From Cellulomonas avistercoris (lineage in GTDB: Bacteria; Actinomycetota; Actinomycetes; Actinomycetales; Cellulomonadaceae), in the NCBI RefSeq assembly GCF_014836445.1, contig NZ_JACSQV010000001.1, positions 418,149-482,148 on the forward strand: a DNA stretch of 64,000 bases, given 5' to 3'. The position numbers were made by a program, and so were the translations under genes. Shown piece by piece: positions 53,436-63,135 of the stretch. The first letter of the stretch is position 1. Every line of letters starts with the position of its first letter. The notes under the pieces were generated by a model. It was not told where the DNA came from. It worked only from the letters and a program-made list of their open reading frames with translations, and did not search any database.

Positions 53436-54872
53436 TCATCCCAGGTCGGGGTGCGCGGACGGGCGCACGACCCGGGCACCGAGGACGGCGACGACCACAC
53501 CCGCCACGGCCACGACGGGCACGAGCAGGAACGCCTGGTGCGTGCCGAACGCGTCGGCGAGGGCGCCGAGCAGGAACGGCGCGACGCCGATCGCGAGCGC
53601 ACCGGCGAGCGTCGCGTGCGACTGCGCGCGGTCGGCGTGCCCGCGCGACACCGCCAGGAGCAACGAGACACCCAGCGGGTACTGCGCGCCGTAGCCGAAC
53701 CCGGCGACGACCAGACCCGTCAGCGCCACCCCGACGTCCGTCGCCGTCCACAGCAGCGCCCACCCGGCGATCGCGATGGCGAAGGAGCCCGCGAGCAGGT
53801 GCGCCGGGTGGATGCGCAGCGAGAGCGGCCCGACGATGAACCGCATGACCGACATGCCGGCGACGAGCCCCGCCGTGGTCGCCGTCGCGATGCCCGGGCC
53901 GGCGTCGGTGCGCGCGAGGACGAGGTCCGTCGCCCAGTACGTCGTCGCGTTCTCGAGCGCGGTCGCGGCGACGAGTGCCGCGAGGAAGAGCGGGGCGGCG
54001 TGGCGCGAGACGCGGGGCGCGGCTGGCACCGGCCGGTCGACGTGCTCGCCGACCGGTCCGGCGTCCTGAGCGCTCGACCCTGCGACCGCGTCGCCAGGCC
54101 CGGACGCAGCGGCGACCGCCGTGTCCGCCCGGCCGGCACGGCTCCGCGACCGCGGCAGCGCGGGCGTCGCGGGCAGCCGGCCGACGACCAGCGCTGCCAC
54201 GACCGCCAGGCCCACCGTCACCGCCACACCCGGGCGCCAGCCCCACCCGGCGGCGACGCACGCCCCGACGGCGATCGGCCCGATCAGGCCGACGGACGAG
54301 CCGACGCCGTTCGCCTCCGTGATCGCGGCCGACGCGGCCGGACCCGTGTGCTGCGCGATCCCGACCTGCGTCGCGGCGATCATCACGTTGCCGCCCATCG
54401 CGGTGACGAACATGCCCACCAGGGTCCACGGCAGGGTCGGGCCGAGCAGCAGTCCCGTGACGCCCACGCCGACGAGCACGAGGGCGGCCACGATCGTCGC
54501 GCGGCGACCGACGCGCCGGACCGCGCGCGGCGTCAGCGGCGCGGCCGCCAGCCCGCCGACGGCCATCGCGGTCCCGTGCAGGCCCGCCTGCGCGGCGGTG
54601 ACGCCGAGCTCGTCGGCCAGCAGGGGCACCGAGGGGTTGAAGCTGTAGAGCAGCCAGCCCCAGACCACGAACGGCGCGTACATGCCGAGGGTGAGGCGGT
54701 CGCGCACGAACCGCGGGCGCATGGGGGACGACACGGCGGTCGACGCGGAGGGCATGGCAGAAGCATCGTCGCCGGACCGTGCCCGCTGGACGACCAGCGA
54801 CGGTGACGTTCGTCGCACCGCCGCGGACGGCGGGGGCGCGGGGTGCGCCCCCGGACCGTCCGGCGTGCTCAT
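53436..54872 (-). CDS. MFS transporter
   Basis: A major facilitator permease with twelve predicted helices split by a Pro/Ala/Ser-rich cytoplasmic loop of about 70 residues in the middle. The ATG at 54872 overlaps the xylanase stop (ATGA), suggesting coupling, but it adds a 39-residue polar tail before MPSASTAVSSPMRPRF. The ATG at 54755 would give a standard 439-residue protein. The substrate is unknown. Its neighbour suggests uptake of a xylan-derived sugar or another carbon source. Confidence 0.85.
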   Translation of the reverse strand: MSTPDGPGAHPAPPPSAAVRRTSPSLVVQRARSGDDASAMPSASTAVSSPMRPRFVRDRLTLGMYAPFVVWGWLLYSFNPSVPLLADELGVTAAQAGLHGTAMAVGGLAAAPLTPRAVRRVGRRATIVAALVLVGVGVTGLLLGPTLPWTLVGMFVTAMGGNVMIAATQVGIAQHTGPAASAAITEANGVGSSVGLIGPIAVGACVAAGWGWRPGVAVTVGLAVVAALVVGRLPATPALPRSRSRAGRADTAVAAASGPGDAVAGSSAQDAGPVGEHVDRPVPAAPRVSRHAAPLFLAALVAATALENATTYWATDLVLARTDAGPGIATATTAGLVAGMSVMRFIVGPLSLRIHPAHLLAGSFAIAIAGWALLWTATDVGVALTGLVVAGFGYGAQYPLGVSLLLAVSRGHADRAQSHATLAGALAIGVAPFLLGALADAFGTHQAFLLVPVVAVAGVVVAVLGARVVRPSAHPDLG

Positions 54873-56158
54873 CGCACGACGACGTCCGCGCCGTCGTCGT
54901 CGAGCGTCACCTCGTGACGGACGCCGCCCACCTCGACCGCGTACCGCCCGGGCATCCCGCTGATCGTGACGCGCCCGTCGTCATCGGTCGCCGCGGTCGT
55001 GGGCGCGAGCCACCACTGCCCGCGGATCAGGCCGCGCAGCGCGTCGTACGACGGCTTGGGCGTCCCGTCCGAGAACACCAGGCCGCCGGGGGCGTTGAGC
55101 CACATGCCGTGGTCCGAGAGCCCCCAGTACGTGATGACCTGCACCCGCGGGTCGGCGACGAGGGTCGTGTACAGGTCCACCGCGTCCTGCGCCTGGCGCT
55201 CGAGCCCGTCCGGCGTGCTGGGCCACTCCTCGACCCGGTGGTCGTTGAGGTCCTCGATGTGCGAGGGCATGTGCTGGCCGGACATCAGGGTGATCTCCGT
55301 GAAGTGCAGCGGCAGGCCGAACCGGCCGAAGCGCTCGAGCACGTCGAGCGTCTTCTCCTTGGTCCACGTGCCCTTGTGCATGTGGCTCTGCAGGCCCAGC
55401 GCGTCGATGCGGATGCCGGCGGCGAGGCACTCCTCGATGAGGTGCTCGTAGTCGGCGGACATGTCGAAGTCGTTGAGCAGCAGCGTCGCGGACGGGTTCG
55501 CGGCGCGCGCCTCCTCGAACGCCAGGCGCACCATGCCGACGCGGCCGACGGTCTTCGCGACGCGCGTGACGGCGTTGTCGTCCTGGGTGAAGACGGGCAT
55601 GATCACGACCTCGTTGATCGCGTCCCACGTGTCGACGAGCCCGGCGAACTCCGACGCGTCGCGCTGGACGCGCGCGCGCAGCAGCCGCAGCACCTCGTCG
55701 TCGGCCTTGGGCACCAGCCACTGCGGGGCGACCGTGTGCCAGACCAGCGGGTGGCCCTTCACACGCGCACCGCGCGAGACGAAGTGCTCGGCCGCGGCGC
55801 GCAGCGCGGCGGTGCGGGGCCGGCCCTCCTCGGGCTCGAACGTGCCCCAGTAGAACGGCAGGGTCGCGGTGTCGAACAGGTCGAACCACAGGGCGTCGAG
55901 ACGCTCGTGCAGCTCCTCCTCCGCCCCCGTGAACGGCTTGCCGGCGAGCCGGCGCCCCGCACGGTGCACCTCGTCGAACCCGATGCAGCCGAACCCGAGG
56001 TCGTGCCCGGTCTGCTCCACGGTGACGGGCGCCCCCACCAGCGGGTTCCCGGCACGGTCGAGCACCTGCACCGTCCGGGTCCGGGTGCGGTGCGCGACGG
56101 TGGGGTCGTCGGCTGCTGCGCTGGCCACGACGGCGGACGGGTGCGACTGGGGGGTCAT
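54869..56158 (-). CDS. GH10 endo-1,4-beta-xylanase, cytoplasmic type
   Basis: A 429-residue glycoside hydrolase family 10 enzyme. The acid/base Glu183 is in D-A-I-N-E-V and the nucleophile Glu288 in H-F-T-E-I-T, with KGHPLVWH and YWGLSDHGMW as substrate-site motifs. No signal peptide and no carbohydrate-binding module are present. A short Ig/carboxypeptidase-regulatory-like segment lies at each end (VQVLDRAGNPLVGAPVTV; RVTISGMPGRYAVEV). It probably cleaves imported xylo-oligosaccharides. Strong ribosome-binding site GAGGAG. Coupled to the MFS transporter downstream. Confidence 0.92.
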   Translation of the reverse strand: MTPQSHPSAVVASAAADDPTVAHRTRTRTVQVLDRAGNPLVGAPVTVEQTGHDLGFGCIGFDEVHRAGRRLAGKPFTGAEEELHERLDALWFDLFDTATLPFYWGTFEPEEGRPRTAALRAAAEHFVSRGARVKGHPLVWHTVAPQWLVPKADDEVLRLLRARVQRDASEFAGLVDTWDAINEVVIMPVFTQDDNAVTRVAKTVGRVGMVRLAFEEARAANPSATLLLNDFDMSADYEHLIEECLAAGIRIDALGLQSHMHKGTWTKEKTLDVLERFGRFGLPLHFTEITLMSGQHMPSHIEDLNDHRVEEWPSTPDGLERQAQDAVDLYTTLVADPRVQVITYWGLSDHGMWLNAPGGLVFSDGTPKPSYDALRGLIRGQWWLAPTTAATDDDGRVTISGMPGRYAVEVGGVRHEVTLDDDGADVVVR

Positions 56159-56243
56159 GCGGCTCCTCAGGACATGGGGACGGAGCGTGCACGACCGCGA
56201 CCGGGAGGCGAGCGTCGTCGCACGTGCGCCCAGGCTCTCATCC

Positions 56244-57779
56244 TCAGGCCGGGATCCCCAGCACCCACGAGGCGAGCGTCGTCACCGTGAGCGTCACCAG
56301 GAGCACCGACGCCACGCTCAGCGGTGCGCCGGCACGCATCATGTCCGGCACGCGCACGTACCCCGAGGAGTACGCGATGGCGTTGGGGGGTGTGGCCGCG
56401 GGCATCATGAACGTGCAGCCGGCCGCCAGCGCGACCGGCACGGCGAGGAGCAGCGGGCCGTAGCCGAGCGCGGCACCGACCGTGCTCATGATCGGCAGCA
56501 GCGTCGCGGCCGTGGCGGTGTTCGACATGAACTCCGTCATCGCGACGGTGAGCACGCAGACCACCCCGACGACGACCACCGTCGGCATCCCGTCCAGCCC
56601 GTGGGCGCGTTCCCCGATCCACCGCGACAACCCCGATGACGTGATCTGCGACGCGAGCGCGAGCCCGCCGCCGAACAGCAGCAGGATGCCCCAGGGCAGC
56701 TCCCGCGTGTCCGACCAGTCGAGCAGCCGCCCGCCGCAGTCCGCGCCCGACGGCAGCAGGAACAGCAGGACCGCGACGAGGATCGCCACCACCTCGTCCG
56801 TCACCGGGGTGTCGCGCCAGAGGATCGGCAGCGCGATCCACGAGACCGCCGCGAGCACGAACACGACGACGACGCGGCGCTGCGGGTGGCCCATCGGCCC
56901 GAGCCGCTCGAGCTCGGTGCGGACCACCGTGTCGTCGTCGCACAGCGGCGCGGGGTCGAAGCGGAACACGACGCGCGTCAGCAGGAGCCACGCGAGCAGC
57001 AGGAAGACGGCCGACAGGGGCAGCCCGACGGCCATCCACTGGCCGAAGGAGATCTCGACGCCGTACGTCTCGGACATGTAGCCGACGAGCAGCGCGTTGG
57101 GCGGGCTGGCGATGATCGTCCCGAACGACCCGATCGTGGCGGCGTACGCGATGCCCAGCATGAGCGCGGCGGACAGCCGGCCGTCGACCTCGCCGCGCTC
57201 ACGGCCCAGCAGCGCCAGGACCGACACGCCGATGGGCAGCATCATCACCGCGGTGGCGGTGTTGGACACCCACATGCTCAGCAGCGCGGTGGCGAGCATC
57301 ATGCCGAGCACCAGCCGGCGCGGTGCCGTGCCGACCAGCCGCACGACACCGAGGGCGATGCGCAGGTGCACGTCCCAGCGCTGCAGGGCGATCGCCAGGA
57401 CGAACCCGCCGAAGAACAGGAAGATGACCTTGTTCGCGTACGGGGCGGCGACGTCACCGATCTCCGCGGCCCCCGCGACGGGGAGCACGACCAGCGGGAG
57501 CAGCGCGGTGACCGCCAGCGGGAGAGCCTCGGTCATCCACCAGACGCCCATCAGGACGAGCGTCGCCGCGGTCAGCGCGCCCGCGTACGCGGGCGCACCG
57601 GCGACCTCGGGCGGCATGTCGGGGACCGCCCAGAGCGCGAGCGCCGCGAGCAGGGGTCCGGCGACGAGGCCGACGGTCGAGCGGCTCGGCCGGCGCAGCC
57701 TCTCCGCGAGCGGAGGCCCGCTGCGCGGTCCGGGTCCGGCTGACGGGTGCGTGGGCGTGGCGGCGGCGGTCGTGCTGAT
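56244..57779 (-). CDS. SLC13/DASS family anion-sodium symporter (possible ATC start)
   Basis: A divalent anion/dicarboxylate transporter with about eleven to twelve helices. The conserved double SNT motifs are VSNTATAVMMLPI and MSNTATAATLLPI, with the PPNALLVGY and TPPNAIAYS hairpins. The first canonical start (ATG 57617) comes after the first conserved helix GLVAGPLLAALALWAVP. Upstream to the stop at 57828 the frame has no ATG, GTG or TTG. ATC-AGC-ACG-ACC at 57779 follows GAGAGGG at proper spacing, so initiation at ATC is proposed (511 residues). Confidence 0.85.
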   Translation of the reverse strand: MSTTAAATPTHPSAGPGPRSGPPLAERLRRPSRSTVGLVAGPLLAALALWAVPDMPPEVAGAPAYAGALTAATLVLMGVWWMTEALPLAVTALLPLVVLPVAGAAEIGDVAAPYANKVIFLFFGGFVLAIALQRWDVHLRIALGVVRLVGTAPRRLVLGMMLATALLSMWVSNTATAVMMLPIGVSVLALLGRERGEVDGRLSAALMLGIAYAATIGSFGTIIASPPNALLVGYMSETYGVEISFGQWMAVGLPLSAVFLLLAWLLLTRVVFRFDPAPLCDDDTVVRTELERLGPMGHPQRRVVVVFVLAAVSWIALPILWRDTPVTDEVVAILVAVLLFLLPSGADCGGRLLDWSDTRELPWGILLLFGGGLALASQITSSGLSRWIGERAHGLDGMPTVVVVGVVCVLTVAMTEFMSNTATAATLLPIMSTVGAALGYGPLLLAVPVALAAGCTFMMPAATPPNAIAYSSGYVRVPDMMRAGAPLSVASVLLVTLTVTTLASWVLGIPA

Positions 57780-57901
57780 GGCTCGACCCTCTCGTCTCGT
57801 GAGCGGGTGTGGTCGTCCCTCTCGACGCTACGTCGCGGTCGACGGCCCCTCGTGGGACCTTCGGTCGACCCGTCAGCCGGCGCGGCCGGCCCGCCGCCGG
57901 C

Positions 57902-59893
57902 TCACTCGACCGGGTCCGCCGCGGCCGCGAACTGGCTCTCGTACAGCCGCGCGTACGCGCCGCCGGCGGTGACCAGCTCGTCGTGGCTTCCCTTCTCCAC
58001 GATCTGCCCGTGCTCCATGACGAGGATGACGTCGGCGTCGCGGATGGTCGACAACCGGTGCGCGATGACGAACGACGTGCGCCCGACGCGCAGCGCGTTC
58101 ATCGCGTGCTGCACGAGCACCTCGGTCCGCGTGTCGACCGAGGACGTCGCCTCGTCGAGGATGAGGATCGCCGGGTCGGCGAGGAACGCACGCGCGATGG
58201 TCAGCAGCTGCTTCTCGCCCGCCGAGACCGAGCCGCCCTCGTCGTCGAGCACGGTGTCGTAGCCGTCGGGCAGCGTCCGCACGAAGCGGTCGACGTGGGT
58301 CGCCACCGCGGCCTCGACGATCTGGTCGTGCGTCGCCTCGTCGACGCCGTAGGCGATGTTCTCCGCGATCGTCCCCTGGTACAGCCACGTGTCCTGCAGG
58401 ACCATGCCCATCTGGGAGCGCAGGGCGTCGCGCGTCAGGTCGCGCGTGTCGACGCCGTCGAGCGTGATCCGGCCGGCGTCCACCTCGTAGAACCGCATGA
58501 TGAGGTTGACCAGCGTGGTCTTGCCGGCACCGGTCGGTCCGACGATCGCGACGGTCTGGCCGGGCTCCGCGACGACCGACAGGTGCTCGATGAGCGGGGT
58601 GTCGGGCTCGTAGCGGAACGACACGTCCTCGAACGCGACGCGGCCCCGCACGCGCGGGGCGAGCGCGACGGGCTGCGCGGGGTCCGGCGACTGCTCGTCG
58701 GCGTCGAGGAGCTCGAACACCCGCTCGGCGGAGGCGACGCCCGACTGCAGGAGGTTCGCCATCGACGCGATCTGCGTGATCGGCTGCGTGAACTGCCGTG
58801 AGTACTGGATGAACGCCTGCACGTCGCCGAGCGTCATCGTCCCCGACGCGACGCGCAGCCCCCCGACCACGGCCACCACCAGGTAGTTGAGGTTCGCGAC
58901 GAACCCCAGGGCCGGCTGGATGATCCCCGAGATGAACTGCGCCTTGAACGCCGAGTCGTAGAGCCGCTCGTTGCGCTCGGCGAACGTCGCGGCGGCCTCC
59001 TTCTGCCGCCCGAAGACGGTGACGAGCGCGTGGCCGGTGAACATCTCCTCGATGTGCGCGTTGAGCTTGCCGGTCCAGGCCCACTGCTCGACGAACTGCG
59101 GCTGCGAGCGCTTGGCGATCGCGGCGGCGATGACGACGGACAGCGGCACCGTGACGAGCGCCACGACCGCGAGCAGCGGCGAGATCCAGAACATCATCGC
59201 GAGGACGCCGATGACCGTGAGCACCGACGTCACCAGCTGCGACAGCGTCTGCTGCACGGTCTGCGCGACGTTGTCGATGTCGTTGGTCACGCGGGACAGC
59301 AGCTCGCCGCGGGGCTGCCGGTCGAAGTACGACAGCGGGACGCGGCCGATCTTCTCCTCGACCTGCGACCGCATCCGCCGGACCGTGTTCTGCACGGCCC
59401 GCGCCGTCAGGCGGCCCTGGAGCCAGCCGAACAGGAACGCCGCGACGTAGACCAGCAGGACGAGCAGGAGGGTCGACCCGAGCTTGTCGAAGTCCACGCC
59501 GGCGCCGACCGTCAGGGCCGACATGCCGCCGACGAGGTCCGCGAGCTGGTCCTGCCCGGCGGCGCGCAGCGCCTCGACCGCCTGCGACTGCGTCGTGCCG
59601 GCGGGGACGACCTGCACGAGCTGGCGCGACACCACACCCTCGAACAGCACGTCGGTGGCGGTCCCGAGGAGCTTGGGCCCGGCCACCGCGGCGGCGACGG
59701 ACAGCGTGCCGAGCACGAGGACCGCGATGAGCCGCGCGCGCTCGGGCCGCAGCACCGTGAGCAGCCGGCGCAGCGAACCGCGGAAGTTCATCGACTTCTG
59801 ACCCGGCATCCCCAGGCCCATGCCCATGGGCCCTCCGCGCGGGCCGCCCGGGGGCGGTCCGGCGGGTCGCGCGTCCTTGGTCGTGGCGCTCAT
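57902..59893 (-). CDS. ABC exporter with fused ATPase, subunit 2
   Basis: A 663-residue half-exporter of the multidrug type. The Gly/Pro/Met-rich N-terminal tail is followed by a six-helix membrane domain with an unusually long extracellular loop between helices 1 and 2, then an ATPase with Walker A GPTGAGKTT, Walker B AILILDEATS and HRLSTI. The signature reads VSAGEKQ, with Ala replacing the second Gly-position Ser-Gly-Gly pattern (LSGGQ), as in many such partners. It overlaps the upstream half-exporter by 4 bp. Confidence 0.9.
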   Translation of the reverse strand: MSATTKDARPAGPPPGGPRGGPMGMGLGMPGQKSMNFRGSLRRLLTVLRPERARLIAVLVLGTLSVAAAVAGPKLLGTATDVLFEGVVSRQLVQVVPAGTTQSQAVEALRAAGQDQLADLVGGMSALTVGAGVDFDKLGSTLLLVLLVYVAAFLFGWLQGRLTARAVQNTVRRMRSQVEEKIGRVPLSYFDRQPRGELLSRVTNDIDNVAQTVQQTLSQLVTSVLTVIGVLAMMFWISPLLAVVALVTVPLSVVIAAAIAKRSQPQFVEQWAWTGKLNAHIEEMFTGHALVTVFGRQKEAAATFAERNERLYDSAFKAQFISGIIQPALGFVANLNYLVVAVVGGLRVASGTMTLGDVQAFIQYSRQFTQPITQIASMANLLQSGVASAERVFELLDADEQSPDPAQPVALAPRVRGRVAFEDVSFRYEPDTPLIEHLSVVAEPGQTVAIVGPTGAGKTTLVNLIMRFYEVDAGRITLDGVDTRDLTRDALRSQMGMVLQDTWLYQGTIAENIAYGVDEATHDQIVEAAVATHVDRFVRTLPDGYDTVLDDEGGSVSAGEKQLLTIARAFLADPAILILDEATSSVDTRTEVLVQHAMNALRVGRTSFVIAHRLSTIRDADVILVMEHGQIVEKGSHDELVTAGGAYARLYESQFAAAADPVE

Positions 59894-61635
59894 GCCGCCT
59901 CCTGCGCGCTCAGCTGGGAGTACACGATCTCCTGGTACGTGGGGCTCGACGCGAGCAGCTCGTCGTGCGTGCCGTCCCCCACGACGCGTCCCTCGTCCAG
60001 GACGAGGATGCGGTCGGCCGACCGGATGGTCGCGACGCGCTGCGCGACCACCACGACCGTGGCCGTCCGCGTCTCGGGGACGAGGGCCGCGCGCAGGGCG
60101 GCGTCGGTGGCGTAGTCGAGCGCCGAGAACGAGTCGTCGAACAGGTAGATGCTCGGGCGCCGGACCAGCGCGCGTGCGATCGCCAGTCGTTGGCGCTGCC
60201 CCCCGGACAGGTTGGTGCCTCCCTGCGCCACCGGCGCGTCCAGGCCCTCGGGGAGCTCCTCGACGAACCGTCGCGCCTGCGCCACCTCGAGCGCGTGCCA
60301 CAGCTCGTCGTCGTCGGCGTCCGGCTTGCCGAACTGCAGGTTGCTGCGCACGGTGCCGGTGAACAGGTACGGCCGCTGCGGCACGAGCCCGATGCGGGTG
60401 CCGAGCGCGACCGGGTCGGCGTCGCGCACGTCGACGCCGTCGATGAGGACACGTCCCCCGGTCACGTCGTACAGCCGGGGCACGAGGTGCAGCAGCGTGG
60501 TCTTGCCGGAGCCGGTGGAGCCGATGATCGCCGTGGTGCGGCCGGGCTCGGCGACGAACGACACGTCGTGGAGCACCGGGTCCTCGGCGCCCGGGTAGCG
60601 GAACTCCACGCCGCGCAGCTCCAGGAGCCCGGGGCGCGCCTCCGCGCCGGTCGGGAAGGCGACGGGACGCTCCGGCGGCACGACCGTGGTCGAGGTGTCG
60701 AGGACCTCGCCGATGCGGTCGGCGGAGACCATGGCCCGCGGGACCATGACGACCATCATCGAGCTCATCATGACGGCCATGAGGACGAACATGATGTAGC
60801 TGAGGAACGCGATCAACGAGCCGATCTGCATCTGCCCCGCGTCGACCCGCTGCGCCCCGAACCACACCACCGAGACGCTCGAGAGGTTCATCACCAGCAT
60901 CACGACCGGGAACATCAGGGCGAACAGCAGCCCCGCCCGCAGCGAGGCGATGTAGAGGTCCGTGTTGGCCACCTCGAACCGCGCCTGCTCCTGGCGCTCG
61001 CGCACGAACGCCCGGATGACGCGCACACCGGACAGCTGCTCGCGCATGACACGGTTGACCGCGTCGATGCGCGTCTGCATCTGCCGGAACCACGGCACCA
61101 TGCGCGACACGATCAGGCCGATGACGACCGCCAGGACGGGGACGATCACGAGCAGCAACCCCGAGAGGGGTATGTCCTCGCGCAGCGACATCACGACGCC
61201 GCCGACGAGCATCAGCGGCGCCATCACGAGGAACACGAAGGTCATGAACACGACCATCTGCACCTGCTGGACGTCGTTGGTCGTCCGGGTGATGAGCGTC
61301 GGCGCACCGAACTTGCCCATCTCCTGCTGGGAGTAGGACTGCACCTGGGCGAACAGCCGCGCCCGCACGTCACGGCCGAAGGCCATCGCCGTGCGCGCGC
61401 CGAACCAGACGGCCGCGATGGACGCGACGACCTGGACCAGGCTCACGCCGAGCATCACCCCGCCGAGACGCCAGATCGTCGCGGTGTCCCCCTGCGCGAC
61501 CCCGTCGTCGATGATGTCGGCGTTCAGGCTCGGCAGCCAGAGCGTCGCGATGACCTGCACCAGCTGCAGGACCAGCACCGCGACGACGGCACCCCGGTAG
61601 GGCCTGAGGTGCTCCCGCAGCAGACGGACAAGCAT
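59890..61635 (-). CDS. ABC exporter with fused ATPase, subunit 1
   Basis: A 581-residue half-exporter. The six-helix membrane domain includes GKFGAPTLITRTTNDVQQVQ. The ATPase has Walker A GSTGSGKTT, signature LSGGQRQR and Walker B SIYLFDDSFSALD, where Asp replaces the usual catalytic Glu. This is the degenerate site typical of heterodimeric exporters of the BmrCD/TM287-288 type. It overlaps the next gene (ATGA), with which it forms the transporter. The substrate is unknown and may include drugs or lipids. Confidence 0.92.
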   Translation of the reverse strand: MLVRLLREHLRPYRGAVVAVLVLQLVQVIATLWLPSLNADIIDDGVAQGDTATIWRLGGVMLGVSLVQVVASIAAVWFGARTAMAFGRDVRARLFAQVQSYSQQEMGKFGAPTLITRTTNDVQQVQMVVFMTFVFLVMAPLMLVGGVVMSLREDIPLSGLLLVIVPVLAVVIGLIVSRMVPWFRQMQTRIDAVNRVMREQLSGVRVIRAFVRERQEQARFEVANTDLYIASLRAGLLFALMFPVVMLVMNLSSVSVVWFGAQRVDAGQMQIGSLIAFLSYIMFVLMAVMMSSMMVVMVPRAMVSADRIGEVLDTSTTVVPPERPVAFPTGAEARPGLLELRGVEFRYPGAEDPVLHDVSFVAEPGRTTAIIGSTGSGKTTLLHLVPRLYDVTGGRVLIDGVDVRDADPVALGTRIGLVPQRPYLFTGTVRSNLQFGKPDADDDELWHALEVAQARRFVEELPEGLDAPVAQGGTNLSGGQRQRLAIARALVRRPSIYLFDDSFSALDYATDAALRAALVPETRTATVVVVAQRVATIRSADRILVLDEGRVVGDGTHDELLASSPTYQEIVYSQLSAQEAA

Positions 61636-61784
61636 GGACGGCGCCCTTCCCTGCGATGGTCCCCCGGTCGTTCCGTACGGCCGACCGCGGGGGCGGGCCG
61701 ACCACGGCAGGTACACGATGCCCCGCGCGGGGCACGGACGCACGACCATTCCGCCGAGGGCGGACAGCGCGACGCCCGCCCCCC

Positions 61785-61795
61785 GGGGGGGGGGG
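61785..61795 (+). repeat. Run of eleven G residues
   Basis: A homopolymer of 11 G within a G/C-only stretch (61776-61811) in the 194-bp gap between the SPFH and ABC exporter genes. It is prone to polymerase slippage and sequencing error. No gene or promoter is seen in the gap. Confidence 0.9.
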
Positions 61796-61829
61796 CCGGG
61801 GGGTCCCGGGGCGTGCGCAGGTGACGGTG

Positions 61830-63053
61830 TCAGGGTGCCTGCTGCTCCGGCGGACGGGGCTCATCGCTCGTCGGTGCCGGCTGCGAGGGCGCCGGTGGCG
61901 CCTGCGAGGGTGCCGGCGACCCGTACGCGGGCTGCTGCGGCGCACCCGGGCCCGTGCCGGGGCGCTGCCCACGCTCGGCGGACGGGTCGAACGGCACGCC
62001 GGACAGGGTGCCCGCGCTCGTCGCGTCGGCCGTCGCGGCCGCCGACTCGCGCCGTGCCTCGGCCAGCGCCTCGCTCGGGTCCGTCAGCGAGACCGGGGGC
62101 AGCTCGCCCTCGGCGATGGGCGAGCTCCCCGCGGGACGGGTCGGGTAGTCGCCCTCCTCGCCACCGCCCTGGAAGCCCTTGGAGAGCCAGCCCAGCGCGC
62201 CGCTGAGCTCGGCAGGGAGGAACCACATCTTGTTGGACGGGCTCGCCGCGATCTTGGGCAGCGTCTGGAGGTACTGGTACGCGAGCAGCTTGGGGTCGGC
62301 GTCGCCACGGTGGACGGCGTCGAACACCTGCAGGATCGCCCGCGCCTCGCCCTCGGCCCGCAGGATCGCCGACTGGGCCTCACCCTCGGCCCGCAGGATC
62401 GCGGACTGCTTCTCGCCCTCGGCGGTGAGGATCGCCGACTGCTTGACGCCCTCCGCGGTGAGGATCGCCGCACGACGGTCACGCTCGGCGCGCATCTGCT
62501 GCTCCATCGAGCCCTGCACCGACGCGGGCGGGTCGATCGCCTTGAGCTCGACGCGGTTGACGCGGATGCCCCACTTGCCGGTCGCCTCGTCGAGCACGCC
62601 GCGCAGCTGGCCGTTGATCTGGTCACGGCTCGTCAGGGTCTGCTCGAGGTCCATCGACCCGATGACGTTGCGCAGGGTCGTGACCGTCAGCTGCTCGATG
62701 CCGGTGATGTAGTTGGCGATCTCGTAGACCGCGTCCTTCGGCGACGTCACCTGGAAGTAGATGACGGTGTCGATGCTCACCACGAGGTTGTCGGAGGTGA
62801 TCACGGGCTGCGGCGGGAACGAGACGACCTGCTCGCGCAGGTCGACGCTCGCGCGCACCCGGTCGACGAACGGGATCAGCAGGTGGAGACCGGCGTCCAG
62901 CGTCTTGTTGTACCGCCCGAGCCGCTCGACGATGATCGCCACCGCCTGCGGCACGATCCGCACCGCGCGCACGAGGGCGACGACGACGAAGATCAGGACG
63001 AGGACGAGGACGAGGATCAGCGCGATCTGGCCGGCACCGGGGCCGTCGTTCAT
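61830..63053 (-). CDS. SPFH-domain (stomatin/prohibitin, QmcA-like) membrane protein
   Basis: A 407-residue protein with one N-terminal membrane helix (about residues 8-30), an SPFH domain (RIVPQAVAIIVERLGRYN to about residue 190) and a coiled region made of four near-identical ten-residue units of the form Q-S-A-I-L-x-A-E-G-x. The C-terminal tail of about 130 residues is rich in Pro, Ala, Ser and Gln. Such proteins scaffold membrane microdomains. The NfeD-like gene upstream (82 bp) is its usual partner. The start has GGAGGT 6 nt upstream. Confidence 0.92.
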   Translation of the reverse strand: MNDGPGAGQIALILVLVLVLIFVVVALVRAVRIVPQAVAIIVERLGRYNKTLDAGLHLLIPFVDRVRASVDLREQVVSFPPQPVITSDNLVVSIDTVIYFQVTSPKDAVYEIANYITGIEQLTVTTLRNVIGSMDLEQTLTSRDQINGQLRGVLDEATGKWGIRVNRVELKAIDPPASVQGSMEQQMRAERDRRAAILTAEGVKQSAILTAEGEKQSAILRAEGEAQSAILRAEGEARAILQVFDAVHRGDADPKLLAYQYLQTLPKIAASPSNKMWFLPAELSGALGWLSKGFQGGGEEGDYPTRPAGSSPIAEGELPPVSLTDPSEALAEARRESAAATADATSAGTLSGVPFDPSAERGQRPGTGPGAPQQPAYGSPAPSQAPPAPSQPAPTSDEPRPPEQQAP

Positions 63054-63135
63054 GGGACCTCCGCAGGTACTGCCGCCCGTACCGGGACGGCCACGGTGAC
63101 CCGGGCTCCGGGTCGGATGTCTCGGTCGACCTGTG

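Noticed and set aside
61776..61811. G/C-only tract as a terminator or G-quadruplex control site
   Set aside because: The tract can fold in many ways and has no U-run; without data its role cannot be told from a slippage-prone or misread region.
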